12,393 nucleotides of DNA from an uncultured bacterium (lineage in GTDB: Bacteria > Bacillota_A > Clostridia > Oscillospirales > Oscillospiraceae), in contig CAJMMY010000016.1 in assembly GCA_905214605.1 (NCBI GenBank), forward strand, positions 1 through 12,393. Direction: 5' to 3'. Under the pieces are notes generated by a model. It was not told the DNA's origin. It made no database searches and saw nothing but the letters and a program-made list of their open reading frames with translations. This document shows positions 6,287 through 12,393 of this stretch, piece after piece; position 1 is the first letter of the stretch; every line of letters begins with the position of its first letter. Both the position numbers and the translations under genes were made by a program.

Positions 6287-6733
6287 TTATCCGGCCAGCA
6301 AATCCGCCGATACCACGCCCGGCGTACTCCGCATCCGTACAATCAGCTCATCCGGCGTAACCTCCGCATGGTCCAGACGGGCGGTGATGGTGACCAACGC
6401 GCAGCCGTCCGAGGGAATGTTCTGGTTGATGGTCAGAATGTTTGCGCCCACGCCGGCAAAAATAGCCAGCACGGAGGACAAAACGCCCATCTGATCCCGC
6501 AGGAATGTATTGAAGGTAAAAATGCGGCCCTGGGTCATATCCCGGAAGGGCACAACGGAATCCTTATATTTATAGAATGCGCTGCGGCTGATGCCCACAC
6601 GGGCTACAGCCTCTGATACAGTTTTCACTTCTCCGGTATTCAGCATTTCCCGGGCGGAAACGACTTTCAAGAAGATCTCCGGCAGCATGTCCGCCTGCAC
6701 CAAATAGAATTTCGGCTGCTCTGCGACTGTCAT
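6287..6733 (-). CDS. ACT domain protein, PheB/UPF0735 family
   Basis: A 148-residue protein of the family named after Bacillus subtilis PheB. Residues 1-30 carry the typical YLVQADMLPEIFLKVV opening. Residues 37-57 (KTVSEAVARVGISRSAFYKYK) read like a helix-turn-helix. Residues about 70-148 are an ACT domain (TFNTFLRDQMGVLSSVLAIFA), which usually binds amino acids. The biochemical role of the family is not established; a ligand-responsive regulator is a common guess. AGGAGG 8 nt before the ATG at 6733 fixes the start over an in-frame ATG at 6757. It heads the operon with hom and lysC, so sensing an aspartate-family amino acid is a reasonable inference. Confidence 0.92.
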   Translation of the reverse strand: MTVAEQPKFYLVQADMLPEIFLKVVSAREMLNTGEVKTVSEAVARVGISRSAFYKYKDSVVPFRDMTQGRIFTFNTFLRDQMGVLSSVLAIFAGVGANILTINQNIPSDGCALVTITARLDHAEVTPDELIVRMRSTPGVVSADLLAG

Positions 6734-6794
6734 ATCTTGCTCCTCCTGGTATTTCATTCAAGGATATTTGTTTTTCTCTCGTGGAATGTATTAT

Positions 6795-6823
6795 TTTATA
6801 CCATACTCCTGTCCATCCTGCAA
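6795..6823 (-). promoter_or_regulatory. Promoter of the ACT-hom-lysC operon
   Basis: On the minus strand TTGCAG (6818-6823) and TATAAA (6795-6800) are separated by 17 nt. The leader is about 55 nt, too short for a T-box or lysine riboswitch. Confidence 0.65.
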
Positions 6824-6827
6824 GCAC

Positions 6828-6847
6828 GCAAAATGACAAAATTTTGC
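6828..6847. promoter_or_regulatory. Dyad just upstream of the operon promoter
   Basis: Perfect 7-base arms GCAAAAT (6828-6834) and ATTTTGC (6841-6847) enclose 6 nt. The centre lies about 50 nt upstream of the predicted transcription start of the ACT-hom-lysC operon, a usual place for an activator. The binding protein is unknown. Confidence 0.4.
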
Positions 6848-7013
6848 CGTAATTTAAAAATCTGTATGGCCAATTTGACAGCATATCCCAAATACGGGTC
6901 TACGTCAAGCTTTTTCCCCGGGGGATTCCCTTTTATCACGGCGGAAAAATTGCAGAAAATCTGTAAACTTTTTGAAAACTGAAAGAAATCCACCGCCAAA
7001 TCCAGTAAAACGA
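6848..7013. other. Intergenic region between divergent operons, nothing else seen
   Basis: Together with the promoters on either side this makes a gene-free stretch of 383 nt (6734-7116). This middle part is A+T-rich, with a C/G run at 6917-6925, and shows no convincing gene, RNA or terminator. Confidence 0.6.
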
Positions 7014-7042
7014 TTGACCTTGACAAAAAATTGCTTTATAAT
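7014..7042 (+). promoter_or_regulatory. Promoter of the HAAS membrane protein operon
   Basis: TTGACC (7014-7019) and a perfect TATAAT (7037-7042) are separated by exactly 17 nt. A second TTGACA at 7020-7025 is only 11 nt from the -10 and is ignored. Confidence 0.8.
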
Positions 7043-7043
7043 G

Positions 7044-7069
7044 TTACGCAATGCAAAGTTTTTGCGTAA
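7044..7069 (+). promoter_or_regulatory. Palindrome at the transcription start of the HAAS operon
   Basis: Perfect 8-base arms TTACGCAA (7044-7051) and TTGCGTAA (7062-7069) enclose 10 nt. The element begins 1 nt after the -10 box, so it spans the start site. It fits a repressor operator or a 5' stem-loop in the mRNA. Confidence 0.5.
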
Positions 7070-7116
7070 GGCAAAAATAAACAAAAAAGTTCCTCTCGGA
7101 ATGGAGGCATGAATTT

Positions 7117-8055
7117 TTGAACAGACAAGCTTATCTGGCAGAGTTGGCGCAGCTGCTGTACTATATGACAGCTTGGGACCGAGACGCTGCCTTGGCAAAG
7201 TATACAAAGCTTTTTGAAGAGCGTAACAATGACTTCGCCGTGATTCAGGAGCTGGGCAGCCCCATGAAACTGGCGGTAACCCTCTCCCGGAGCTACGAGG
7301 CATCTCCGGAGCCCGCAGAAGACGCAGCGGAACAGGAATCCCCCGCTCCCGCAGAAGAGGCCCCGGCAGAAGTCCCGGAAGCGGTTTCCGCAGAAGAAGC
7401 CACGGAGCCGGCGCAGACAACGGAAGAAACCACGGAGCCCGCAAAAGAGGAATCCACAGAATCCCCCGCCGCGGAGGAGTCCGCAGAGACCGTTTCGGAG
7501 CCGGAAACGCAGCCGGAGCAGCCGGTGGAAGAGACTCCGGCGGAAACGACTGCTCAACCGGAAGTTACTCCCGACGCCCCGGTGCAGCCGGAGCCCGCAA
7601 AGCGCGCTCAAGTGCGGGAAGTGCGGGACGAAATTTTCTCGGAAATTTTTGAGGCCGCAACCCAAGCCCAATCCGCCGTGGTGGTTCCGGAAAAGGACGA
7701 AAGTCCCATCGTTCGGAAAAGCCGCCCCGGTTTTCTGATTCTGTATGCCCTGCTGTGCATTGTGGTGGGCATTCCCGTCACCGTGTTCCTGTTGGCCGTG
7801 GATTTGGTGATTTTCTGTCTGGCTGTCGCATCTTTCGGCGTGGGCATTTACGTGGTTCTGTTTCTGGTTGATCCCCGTTTTTCCATTCTCGGAGATAAAT
7901 TGGTTATTATCGGCATTACGATTTTGTGCTTTACCGTTGCCGTGGCCATTTGTTCTCTGGCCGTCTGGTTCCTGCGGAATGCAGTTGTGGCATTTATCCG
8001 TATGCTTGTCCGGTTCGGCAGAAAGCACGGATATAAAGAGGAGGACTGCCCATGA
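7117..8055 (+). CDS. HAAS/DUF1700-type membrane protein with Glu/Pro/Ala-rich linker
   Basis: The 312-residue protein has three parts. Residues 1-60 (MNRQAYLAELAQLLYYMT ... IQELGSPMKLAVTL) match the small helical HAAS-type domain of DUF1700 proteins, including the typical ELGSP turn. Residues about 61-165 form a linker rich in Glu, Pro and Ala with TTEE/TEPA/SPAE-like units. Residues about 204-300 hold three to four membrane segments, with a short amphipathic and basic C-terminus. The start is a TTG preceded by GGAGG at 9 nt; the nearby ATG at 7109 runs into a stop at once. Relatives often pair with PadR regulators and DUF4097 proteins and are linked to envelope stress, but neither partner is present here. 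It overlaps the next gene by 4 nt. Confidence 0.8.
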   Translation: MNRQAYLAELAQLLYYMTAWDRDAALAKYTKLFEERNNDFAVIQELGSPMKLAVTLSRSYEASPEPAEDAAEQESPAPAEEAPAEVPEAVSAEEATEPAQTTEETTEPAKEESTESPAAEESAETVSEPETQPEQPVEETPAETTAQPEVTPDAPVQPEPAKRAQVREVRDEIFSEIFEAATQAQSAVVVPEKDESPIVRKSRPGFLILYALLCIVVGIPVTVFLLAVDLVIFCLAVASFGVGIYVVLFLVDPRFSILGDKLVIIGITILCFTVAVAICSLAVWFLRNAVVAFIRMLVRFGRKHGYKEEDCP

Positions 8056-8231
8056 AATCCATACACAAATTTTTTGTGATTGCCATCGCCTGCCTGCTGG
8101 TGCTGGGTGCCGTGTGTCTGGCATTCGGAATTCTGTTGGGCGGCAGCGTCACATCGGTGCTCATGGCCGTGAGTTCCAAGGCCGCAGATACTTTGGGAAT
8201 TCTCTTCGGCTGGGCGCCGCTCGTAGCATAA
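8052..8231 (+). CDS. Small membrane peptide, 59 residues
   Basis: The ATG overlaps the stop of the upstream gene (ATGA), indicating translational coupling. The peptide starts MKSIHKFFVIAIACLLVLGA, with a hydrophobic segment at about 7-30 that could be a membrane anchor or signal sequence. It continues with GGSVTSVLMAVSSKAADTLG and ends FGWAPLVA. It resembles nothing I can name. The overlap and the terminator directly behind it make it very likely a real gene working with the HAAS protein. Confidence 0.75.
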   Translation: MKSIHKFFVIAIACLLVLGAVCLAFGILLGGSVTSVLMAVSSKAADTLGILFGWAPLVA

Positions 8232-8242
8232 CCGTTGATTCT

Positions 8243-8275
8243 ACTCCTGCGTGAGAAACCACGCAGGAGTTTTTT
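8243..8275 (+). terminator. Rho-independent terminator of the HAAS operon
   Basis: A perfect 11-bp stem (8243-8253 with 8260-8270), a 6-nt loop and a run of six T at 8270-8275. There is no T-run on the opposite strand, so it serves mainly the plus strand. Confidence 0.93.
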
Positions 8276-8280
8276 ATGTT

Positions 8281-8589
8281 CTAAACGCTTTTCAGTTCCA
8301 GATTCCGCTCCTGCAATCCGTTTTTGAACACCTTGACCACATATAATATTCCGCTCTCCAACGGGCCGAACAAAAACATTCCGTCCCGGTCGGTAACGGT
8401 CCGCCCCAGCAGTTCCGGCTGCTCCATTCCGTCCCGAAACAGCAGCACGGCGCCGTCTTCCACCGGCATGCCGCTGCCGTCAGTCAGCCGTCCCAATAAG
8501 ATCGCCCGGTCATCGGGCTCCGGCGCAAACACCGCCCGAATCAGCTCCCCCGCCGCCGGACGCACATAAAATTGTCCCGATAGGCTCAT
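8281..8589 (-). CDS. Small protein with carboxypeptidase-regulatory-like (Ig-type) domain
   Basis: The 102-residue protein has no signal peptide. Residues about 29-100 have the pattern of the carboxypeptidase regulatory-like beta-sandwich: ILLGRLTDGSGMPVEDGAVLL, then a TVTDRDGMFLFGPLESG turn, then a YVVKVFKNG strand. Such domains are adhesive or scaffold-like; no enzyme motif is visible. The first 28 residues (MSLSGQFYVRPAAGELIRAVF) are unfamiliar. GGAGG lies about 7 nt before the ATG. It is monocistronic and diverges from proS. Lacking export signals, it could be an internal structural protein (spore or phage-like), but this is a guess. Confidence 0.75.
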   Translation of the reverse strand: MSLSGQFYVRPAAGELIRAVFAPEPDDRAILLGRLTDGSGMPVEDGAVLLFRDGMEQPELLGRTVTDRDGMFLFGPLESGILYVVKVFKNGLQERNLELKSV

Positions 8590-8637
8590 TTTCTCCCTCC
8601 TTCCCTCTTCAGTATATGTGAAAACCCGCGGTTGTGC

Positions 8638-8666
8638 TTGACAAGGAGACGGCTTACCTATAAAAT
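8638..8666 (+). promoter_or_regulatory. proS promoter
   Basis: A perfect TTGACA (8638-8643) and TAAAAT (8661-8666) are exactly 17 nt apart. The leader of about 80 nt is too short for a T-box, so no tRNA-sensing control is visible. Confidence 0.75.
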
Positions 8667-8755
8667 ATATAAGTTAAAATACGAGCATTGCGCGTATCTT
8701 GCACACCCGCAATTTGCCACAATCTGTGGAATCGATAGAAATGGAGAGATATCTC

Positions 8756-10192
8756 ATGGCAAAAGAGAAAAAAGTCGAACAAATTACCGATATGGAAGTT
8801 GATTTCGCCCAGTGGTTTACCGACGTCTGCGTGAAAGCAGAGCTGGTGGACTACTCCGGCATCAAGGGTATGTTCATTCTGCGTCCCTATGGCTATGCCA
8901 TTTGGGAAAACATTATGAACTATCTGGATAAGCGGTTCAAAGAGCTGGGTCACGATAACGTGTCCATGCCCATGCTGATTCCCGAATCCCTGCTGCAGAA
9001 GGAAAAGGACCACGTGGAAGGCTTTGCACCGGAGTGCGCATGGGTCACCATGGGCGGCAGCGAGGAGCTGCCCGAGCGTCTGTGCATCCGCCCCACCTCC
9101 GAAACCCTGTTCTGCGACCACTGGAGCCATGTGGTTCACTCCTGGCGCGACCTGCCCATGAAGTATAACCAGTGGTGCTCCGTGCTCCGTTGGGAAAAGA
9201 CCACCCGTCCGTTCCTGCGCGGCCGCGAGTTCCTGTGGCAGGAGGGTCACACCCTCCACGCAACCGCCGAGGAGGCCATTGAGGAAACCGAGCAGATGCT
9301 GGAAGTCTATGCAGACTGTCTGGAAAATCTGCTGGCAATGCCCGTTGTCCGCGGCAACAAAACCGACAAGGAAAAATTTGCCGGCGCAGAGCGGACTTAC
9401 ACCGTGGAGTGCATGATGCATGACCACAAGGCCCTGCAGTCCGGCACCAGTCATTATTTCGGCGACGGCTTCGCAAAGGCATTCGGCATTGCATTCTCCG
9501 ATAAAGAAAACAAGCTGCAGACCCCCCACGAAACCTCTTGGGGTATGTCCACCCGTACCATCGGCGGTCTGATTATGACCCACGGCGACAACAACGGTCT
9601 GGTTCTGCCTCCTCACGTTGCACCCATTCAGGTCATCATCGTTCCCGTGGCACAGCACAAGGAAGGCGTTCTGGAGAAGGCCGGCGAGCTGTACGACACG
9701 CTGAAAGCCGCCGGAATCCGGGTAAAGATGGACGACAGCGACAACTCTCTGGGCTGGAAGTGCGCACAGTGGGAGATGAAGGGTGTTCCCGTCCGTCTGG
9801 AAATCGGTCCCCGGGATATGGAGAACAACCAGTGCGTGGCTGTGCGCCGGGACAACCGGGAAAAGGTCACCATCAACATCGACGAGCTGGCAGCATCGGT
9901 CTCCCAGGTTCTGGAGCAGGTGCAGCAGGGTCTGTTCGACAAGGCAAAGAAGAACCTGGACGAGCATACCAAGGAATGCGAGACGCTGGAAGACGTGAAA
10001 ACCTTCATCGAAACCGAAGGCGGCTTTGCAAAGACCAAATGGTGCGGCGACCTCCAGTGCGAGCTGGACATGAAGGAAAAAGCCGGTGTGTCCTCCCGCT
10101 GCATGCCTTTGAACCAGTCCGGTACCAAGGGCAAATGTGTCTGCTGCGGCAAAGAATGCACCACCGATATTCTCTGGGGCGTTGCATACTAA
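8756..10192 (+). CDS. proS: Prolyl-tRNA synthetase, archaeal/eukaryotic-like (type without editing insertion)
   Basis: Charges tRNA-Pro with proline. The 478-residue length matches the short class. Class II motif 2 is RWEKTTRPFLRGREFLWQEG (145-164) and motif 3 lies in GMSTRTIGGLIMTHGD (263-278). IRPTSET (111-117) is the proline/ATP-site signature. An anticodon-binding domain follows (about 285-390). The end is a ProS_C zinc-binding domain with cysteines at about 430, 435, 449, 461, 463, 464 and 468 and a terminal Tyr, as in archaeal-type enzymes. There is no INS editing domain between motifs 2 and 3. The ATG at 8756 is chosen because GGAGAG lies 7 nt upstream; in-frame ATG 8741 and TTG 8699 would add residues not expected in the family. 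The export-protein gene follows 37 nt later with no terminator between them. Confidence 0.97.
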   Translation: MAKEKKVEQITDMEVDFAQWFTDVCVKAELVDYSGIKGMFILRPYGYAIWENIMNYLDKRFKELGHDNVSMPMLIPESLLQKEKDHVEGFAPECAWVTMGGSEELPERLCIRPTSETLFCDHWSHVVHSWRDLPMKYNQWCSVLRWEKTTRPFLRGREFLWQEGHTLHATAEEAIEETEQMLEVYADCLENLLAMPVVRGNKTDKEKFAGAERTYTVECMMHDHKALQSGTSHYFGDGFAKAFGIAFSDKENKLQTPHETSWGMSTRTIGGLIMTHGDNNGLVLPPHVAPIQVIIVPVAQHKEGVLEKAGELYDTLKAAGIRVKMDDSDNSLGWKCAQWEMKGVPVRLEIGPRDMENNQCVAVRRDNREKVTINIDELAASVSQVLEQVQQGLFDKAKKNLDEHTKECETLEDVKTFIETEGGFAKTKWCGDLQCELDMKEKAGVSSRCMPLNQSGTKGKCVCCGKECTTDILWGVAY

Positions 10193-10229
10193 TCATTACC
10201 AAGCCGTTTCGGCGGAAAGCGGTGCGTGA

Positions 10230-10685
10230 ATGCGACAGCTGTTTTTCCATGTGTTTTTCATGTCGATGATTCCCGTGGTGGAACTCCGGGGCGCCATTCC
10301 CTACGGACTGGCCGCCGGGCTGGACCCATGGCTGACCTATCTGGCCGCCGTGGCGGGAAATATGGTTCCGGTTCCGTTCATCATGATTTTCATTCGCCGG
10401 ATTTTCAACTGGGCGCGGGAACATTCCCGTTGGCTGGGCAATCGGGTCCGGTGGCTGGAAGACCGGGCGGAAAAGAAATCCGATTTGGTGCAGCGCTATG
10501 CCTTGGCGGGTCTGACCGTTCTGGTGGCCATTCCCCTGCCGGGCACCGGTGCATGGACCGGCGCGCTGGTGGCGGCGCTGATGAACATTCGCCTGCGGCA
10601 ATCCTTTCCCGCGGTGCTGTTGGGCGTTTTGATTGCCGGCGTGATTATGCTGCTGATTTGCGGCGGTATTTCCCTGATTTTCTAA
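10230..10685 (+). CDS. Small multidrug export family membrane protein (Sm_multidrug_ex / COG2426)
   Basis: A 151-residue integral membrane protein. The N-terminal PVVELRGAIPYGLAAGL (15-31) and the AIPLPGTGAWTGAL stretch (100-113) are the paired hallmarks of this family and probably form re-entrant or pore-lining elements. Transmembrane segments lie at about 34-58, 92-117 and 126-150, with a charged cytoplasmic loop between about 58 and 88. The name comes from early annotation; true substrates are largely unknown. The ribosome site is weak (GGAAAG about 13 nt upstream), so translation may depend partly on reading from proS. A terminator follows 9 nt after the stop. Confidence 0.88.
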   Translation: MRQLFFHVFFMSMIPVVELRGAIPYGLAAGLDPWLTYLAAVAGNMVPVPFIMIFIRRIFNWAREHSRWLGNRVRWLEDRAEKKSDLVQRYALAGLTVLVAIPLPGTGAWTGALVAALMNIRLRQSFPAVLLGVLIAGVIMLLICGGISLIF

Positions 10686-10694
10686 ACAAAACGA

Positions 10695-10739
10695 ACGGGG
10701 GTTGTTGCCTGGATAAACCGGACAACAACCCCTGTTTTA
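10695..10739 (+). terminator. Rho-independent terminator after proS and the export protein
   Basis: A 13-bp stem with one G-U wobble (10695-10707 with 10723-10735) is followed by TTTTAT. It separates the proS transcript from the gene at 10763. Confidence 0.88.
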
Positions 10740-10762
10740 TGACTCGATAAGGAGACTTTTCT

Positions 10763-11818
10763 ATGCGGAAAACGCAAAAGCGCGGCTATTATATGACCAT
10801 CGGCCGGCTTTCCAACAGCCGGGGCACCTTTTCCGATGCCCTGAATACGGCTGCGGAGGCTGCCGACCTCCGCCCCTGTCTGCATGATTTTGTAGATTCC
10901 AAAAAGAAACCCGCAAAGCCGTTGGACGGCGCCGTCTGCATTCTTTCTTACAGCGATTTGGAGGATTTTGACGACGTGATTTACGAGCTGCAAGGGGCTG
11001 ACCGCAACGCAGCGCCCTATCTGCTCTTCTTTTTTGATGACCCGGACACCCAAGACACCGGCTCCATGGATTTGGCGGATTTTTCGCTGTTGGAGGCATT
11101 GGAGGATTCTCCGTTGGGCTTTGACGAAAGCAACACGTTTCTTTTCCGCTGCTCCCTCCCGGAAGTGGTGCGGGGAAAGGACGTGCGTTGGGATTTGTCT
11201 TTGGATCAGTTTCTGGGCACCTTGGACGATTTGGCATCGGAACGGATAGAGAGCCCCGTTTCCAAGCCGAAATCCACCCCGGCCAAAAAACCGGAGCCGA
11301 AAAAATCAGCTGCCCCGGCGGCAAAAGCCCCTGCCAAACCCATTCCGCCCCAGCCGAAACCGGAATCCAAGCCGGAAACGATCATCCCCGTCAAGCCCCG
11401 ACGGAGCGCGGCACCCACCCGGGCGCAGCTGCTGACCGTTGTGGCCCGTCACCCGAAAATTCTCAGCCATTCCTTCCGCCCGGTGGAGCAATGCAAAGAA
11501 CAATCGGTGCAAAGCGCATTGAACGCCTACGCCGTGTCATGCCCGCCGGAATCCGTGGTTGCCCTTCTGGATACTTCCCTTTTCGGCACCGGAAAAAGCG
11601 GTTTTCTCCTCACGGAAGATGCCCTTTACGGCAGCGTGTTTTCCCAAGCCGAATTGCCCGGCAAGCGCCTGCCCCTTGCCCGGCTGATTGCCGCTGCCCC
11701 CGGCAGCGATGAGCAGCATCTCCGCCTGACCATGGCAGACGGAACCGAAATCGACGCGTTTTTCAGTCTGTATGCGCCCCATTTGATGGAAGTTTTACAG
11801 GACATTCTGGCATTGTGA
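10763..11818 (+). CDS. Two-domain protein with Lys/Pro/Ala linker, unknown function
   Basis: The family is not recognised. The 351-residue protein has an N-terminal globular part (1-160) with alternating strand/helix pattern: MTIGRLSNSRG, DGAVCILSYSDLEDFDDVIY, then APYLLFFFDD. This looks like a small flavodoxin- or TIR-like alpha/beta fold, but that is a guess from pattern only. A Pro/Lys/Ala linker follows (about 162-218). The C-terminal part (220-351) contains VVALLDTSLFGTGKSGFLLTEDALYG and a downstream beta/helix end, a layout like bacterial PH-like domains that read 'gk.G..lT...iy'. There is no signal peptide or membrane segment. AAGGAG lies 8 nt before the ATG at 10763. A terminator directly precedes it and I found no clear promoter in the 23 nt between, so its transcription signal is uncertain. 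Confidence 0.8.
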   Translation: MRKTQKRGYYMTIGRLSNSRGTFSDALNTAAEAADLRPCLHDFVDSKKKPAKPLDGAVCILSYSDLEDFDDVIYELQGADRNAAPYLLFFFDDPDTQDTGSMDLADFSLLEALEDSPLGFDESNTFLFRCSLPEVVRGKDVRWDLSLDQFLGTLDDLASERIESPVSKPKSTPAKKPEPKKSAAPAAKAPAKPIPPQPKPESKPETIIPVKPRRSAAPTRAQLLTVVARHPKILSHSFRPVEQCKEQSVQSALNAYAVSCPPESVVALLDTSLFGTGKSGFLLTEDALYGSVFSQAELPGKRLPLARLIAAAPGSDEQHLRLTMADGTEIDAFFSLYAPHLMEVLQDILAL

Positions 11819-11853
11819 CCTTGCCTTGTTCGGTCATCCGTGCAAAAAACAGT

Positions 11854-11894
11854 TCAGCCTTCGTATGCTTTGAACCATACGAAGGCTGATTTTT
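11854..11894. terminator. Bidirectional terminator between convergent genes
   Basis: A perfect 14-bp stem (11854-11867 with 11876-11889) with an 8-nt loop. TTTTT follows on the plus strand. A run of six T lies a few bases beyond the stem on the minus strand (complement of 11844-11849). It serves both the gene ending at 11818 and the flavin-reductase-like gene ending at 11924. Confidence 0.92.
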
Positions 11895-11923
11895 GATTGA
11901 TTGAACCGTTTCCGGAACATGAT

Positions 11924-12393
11924 TTACCGCTCGTCTATCACGTCAATAATCTCCCCGATAAATACAAGATGGGGCTGCCAGCCCCCTTTGAAATCGGGGT
12001 ATACCTTGGGCATAGACGCATAATATTCCTGCACCTCCGGGGCAATATCCTCTGTGGCGAACTGATGCTGATACAATTTCTTGCACAGAAACGTTAAATT
12101 CGCCTCTTTGTACGTGACTCCCTGACCGAATGCAACCGGTGTCAGCCCCGCAGCGGCGGCTTTTTCCCCGTCTCTGCCGGAATGTCCACCAATGTAGCCC
12201 AAAGCCTTTTTGCAATCCTCCGGATAAAAGCTCACCGTAAAGGTGTCGCTGTTTTCCAGAAATTGACTGGTGTACCGAGCCGGGTGAACATAAATCGTAA
12301 CGGTGGGGCGGCTTTTGCCCACCTTTCCCCATAGGTTTCCCAAGCTGCCCCAACCGATGGTGCAGCTGTTATAATGTTCCATGGAGCCGGCAG
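11924..12393 (-). CDS. Flavin reductase-like (FMN-binding split barrel) protein, 5' end beyond window
   Basis: The visible part matches flavoredoxin/flavin reductase-like proteins of anaerobes, which bind FMN and pass electrons between reduced cofactors and flavin or partner enzymes. Near the window edge is AGSMEHYNSCTIGWGSLGNL, the family's TAGxxxxYNxMTxxWG signature, followed by WGKV and TVTIYVHPARYTSQFLENSD with the Pro-x-Arg-Tyr-Thr motif. FTVSFYPEDCKKALGYIGGH follows, and the C-terminus is IGEIIDVIDER. The codons upstream of the ATG at 12382 stay open and read as family sequence, so that ATG is internal and about 20 residues are missing. Size and motifs predict about 170-175 residues in total. 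The exact electron partner is unknown. Confidence 0.88.
   Translation of the reverse strand, partial: AGSMEHYNSCTIGWGSLGNLWGKVGKSRPTVTIYVHPARYTSQFLENSDTFTVSFYPEDCKKALGYIGGHSGRDGEKAAAAGLTPVAFGQGVTYKEANLTFLCKKLYQHQFATEDIAPEVQEYYASMPKVYPDFKGGWQPHLVFIGEIIDVIDER

Noticed and set aside
7036..8124. 362-codon minus-strand frame across the HAAS gene
   Set aside because: Its Gly/Arg/Phe/Cys repeats mirror the Glu/Pro/Ala linker codons on the real strand; it also runs over the HAAS promoter.
8667..8755. T-box leader upstream of proS
   Set aside because: Only about 80 nt lie between the promoter and the start, with no specifier stem or terminator/antiterminator pair.
8654..9967. 437-codon open frame on the minus strand across proS
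   Set aside because: It is antisense to proS, with composition typical of a reverse-frame shadow and no ribosome site.
1..12393. tRNA, rRNA, CRISPR array or attachment site
   Set aside because: I saw no cloverleaf, ribosomal RNA sequence, regularly spaced short repeats or tRNA-end duplication on either strand.

Overview
The window looks like chromosome from a Gram-positive anaerobe of the class Clostridia, probably a gut member of the Oscillospirales/Ruminococcaceae type. This is inferred from gene content: a formate-tetrahydrofolate ligase, a PheB-type ACT protein leading hom and lysC, an archaeal-type prolyl-tRNA synthetase, a HAAS-type membrane protein, and a short-chain dehydrogenase most like clostridial 7alpha-hydroxysteroid dehydrogenases. 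Strong AGGAGG ribosome sites and vegetative promoters close to TTGACA/TATAAT fit this. Most genes are fairly G+C-rich. One stretch (about 1512-2516) is clearly A+T-rich.

Layout. At the left edge lies the start of fhs (minus, cut by the window). It diverges from a small helical/coiled-coil gene (561-972, plus) that needs a one-base frame correction at a run of five C. Next comes a two-gene minus-strand unit: a secreted protein (1512-2339) followed 1 nt later by a small membrane-anchored protein (1085-1510). It has its own near-consensus promoter and is bracketed by two 119-bp direct repeats (935-1053 and 2517-2635, about 92% identical). Each repeat carries the last codons of the coiled-coil gene plus a hairpin, so the unit looks like an insertion between the coiled-coil gene and the dehydrogenase gene (2701-3459, minus). 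The dehydrogenase has two strong tandem promoters and a palindrome inside one of them.

From 6733 down to 3760 on the minus strand is an aspartate-family amino-acid operon: PheB-type ACT protein, homoserine dehydrogenase, aspartokinase, then a terminator. Its promoter region is shared with a divergent plus-strand operon encoding a HAAS/DUF1700-type membrane protein and an overlapping 59-residue membrane peptide, closed by a strong terminator. A small minus-strand gene with a carboxypeptidase-regulatory-like fold (8281-8589) diverges from proS (8756-10192). proS is followed, probably in the same transcript, by a small membrane protein of the 'small multidrug export' family. After another terminator comes an unrecognised two-domain protein (10763-11818). 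A bidirectional terminator separates it from a flavin-reductase-like gene that runs in from the right edge.

The metabolic genes are ordinary. The least explained parts are the repeat-bracketed secreted/membrane pair, the hairpin with compensatory changes between repeat copies, the frameshifted coiled-coil gene, the dehydrogenase with an altered catalytic asparagine position, and the unrecognised 351-residue protein.
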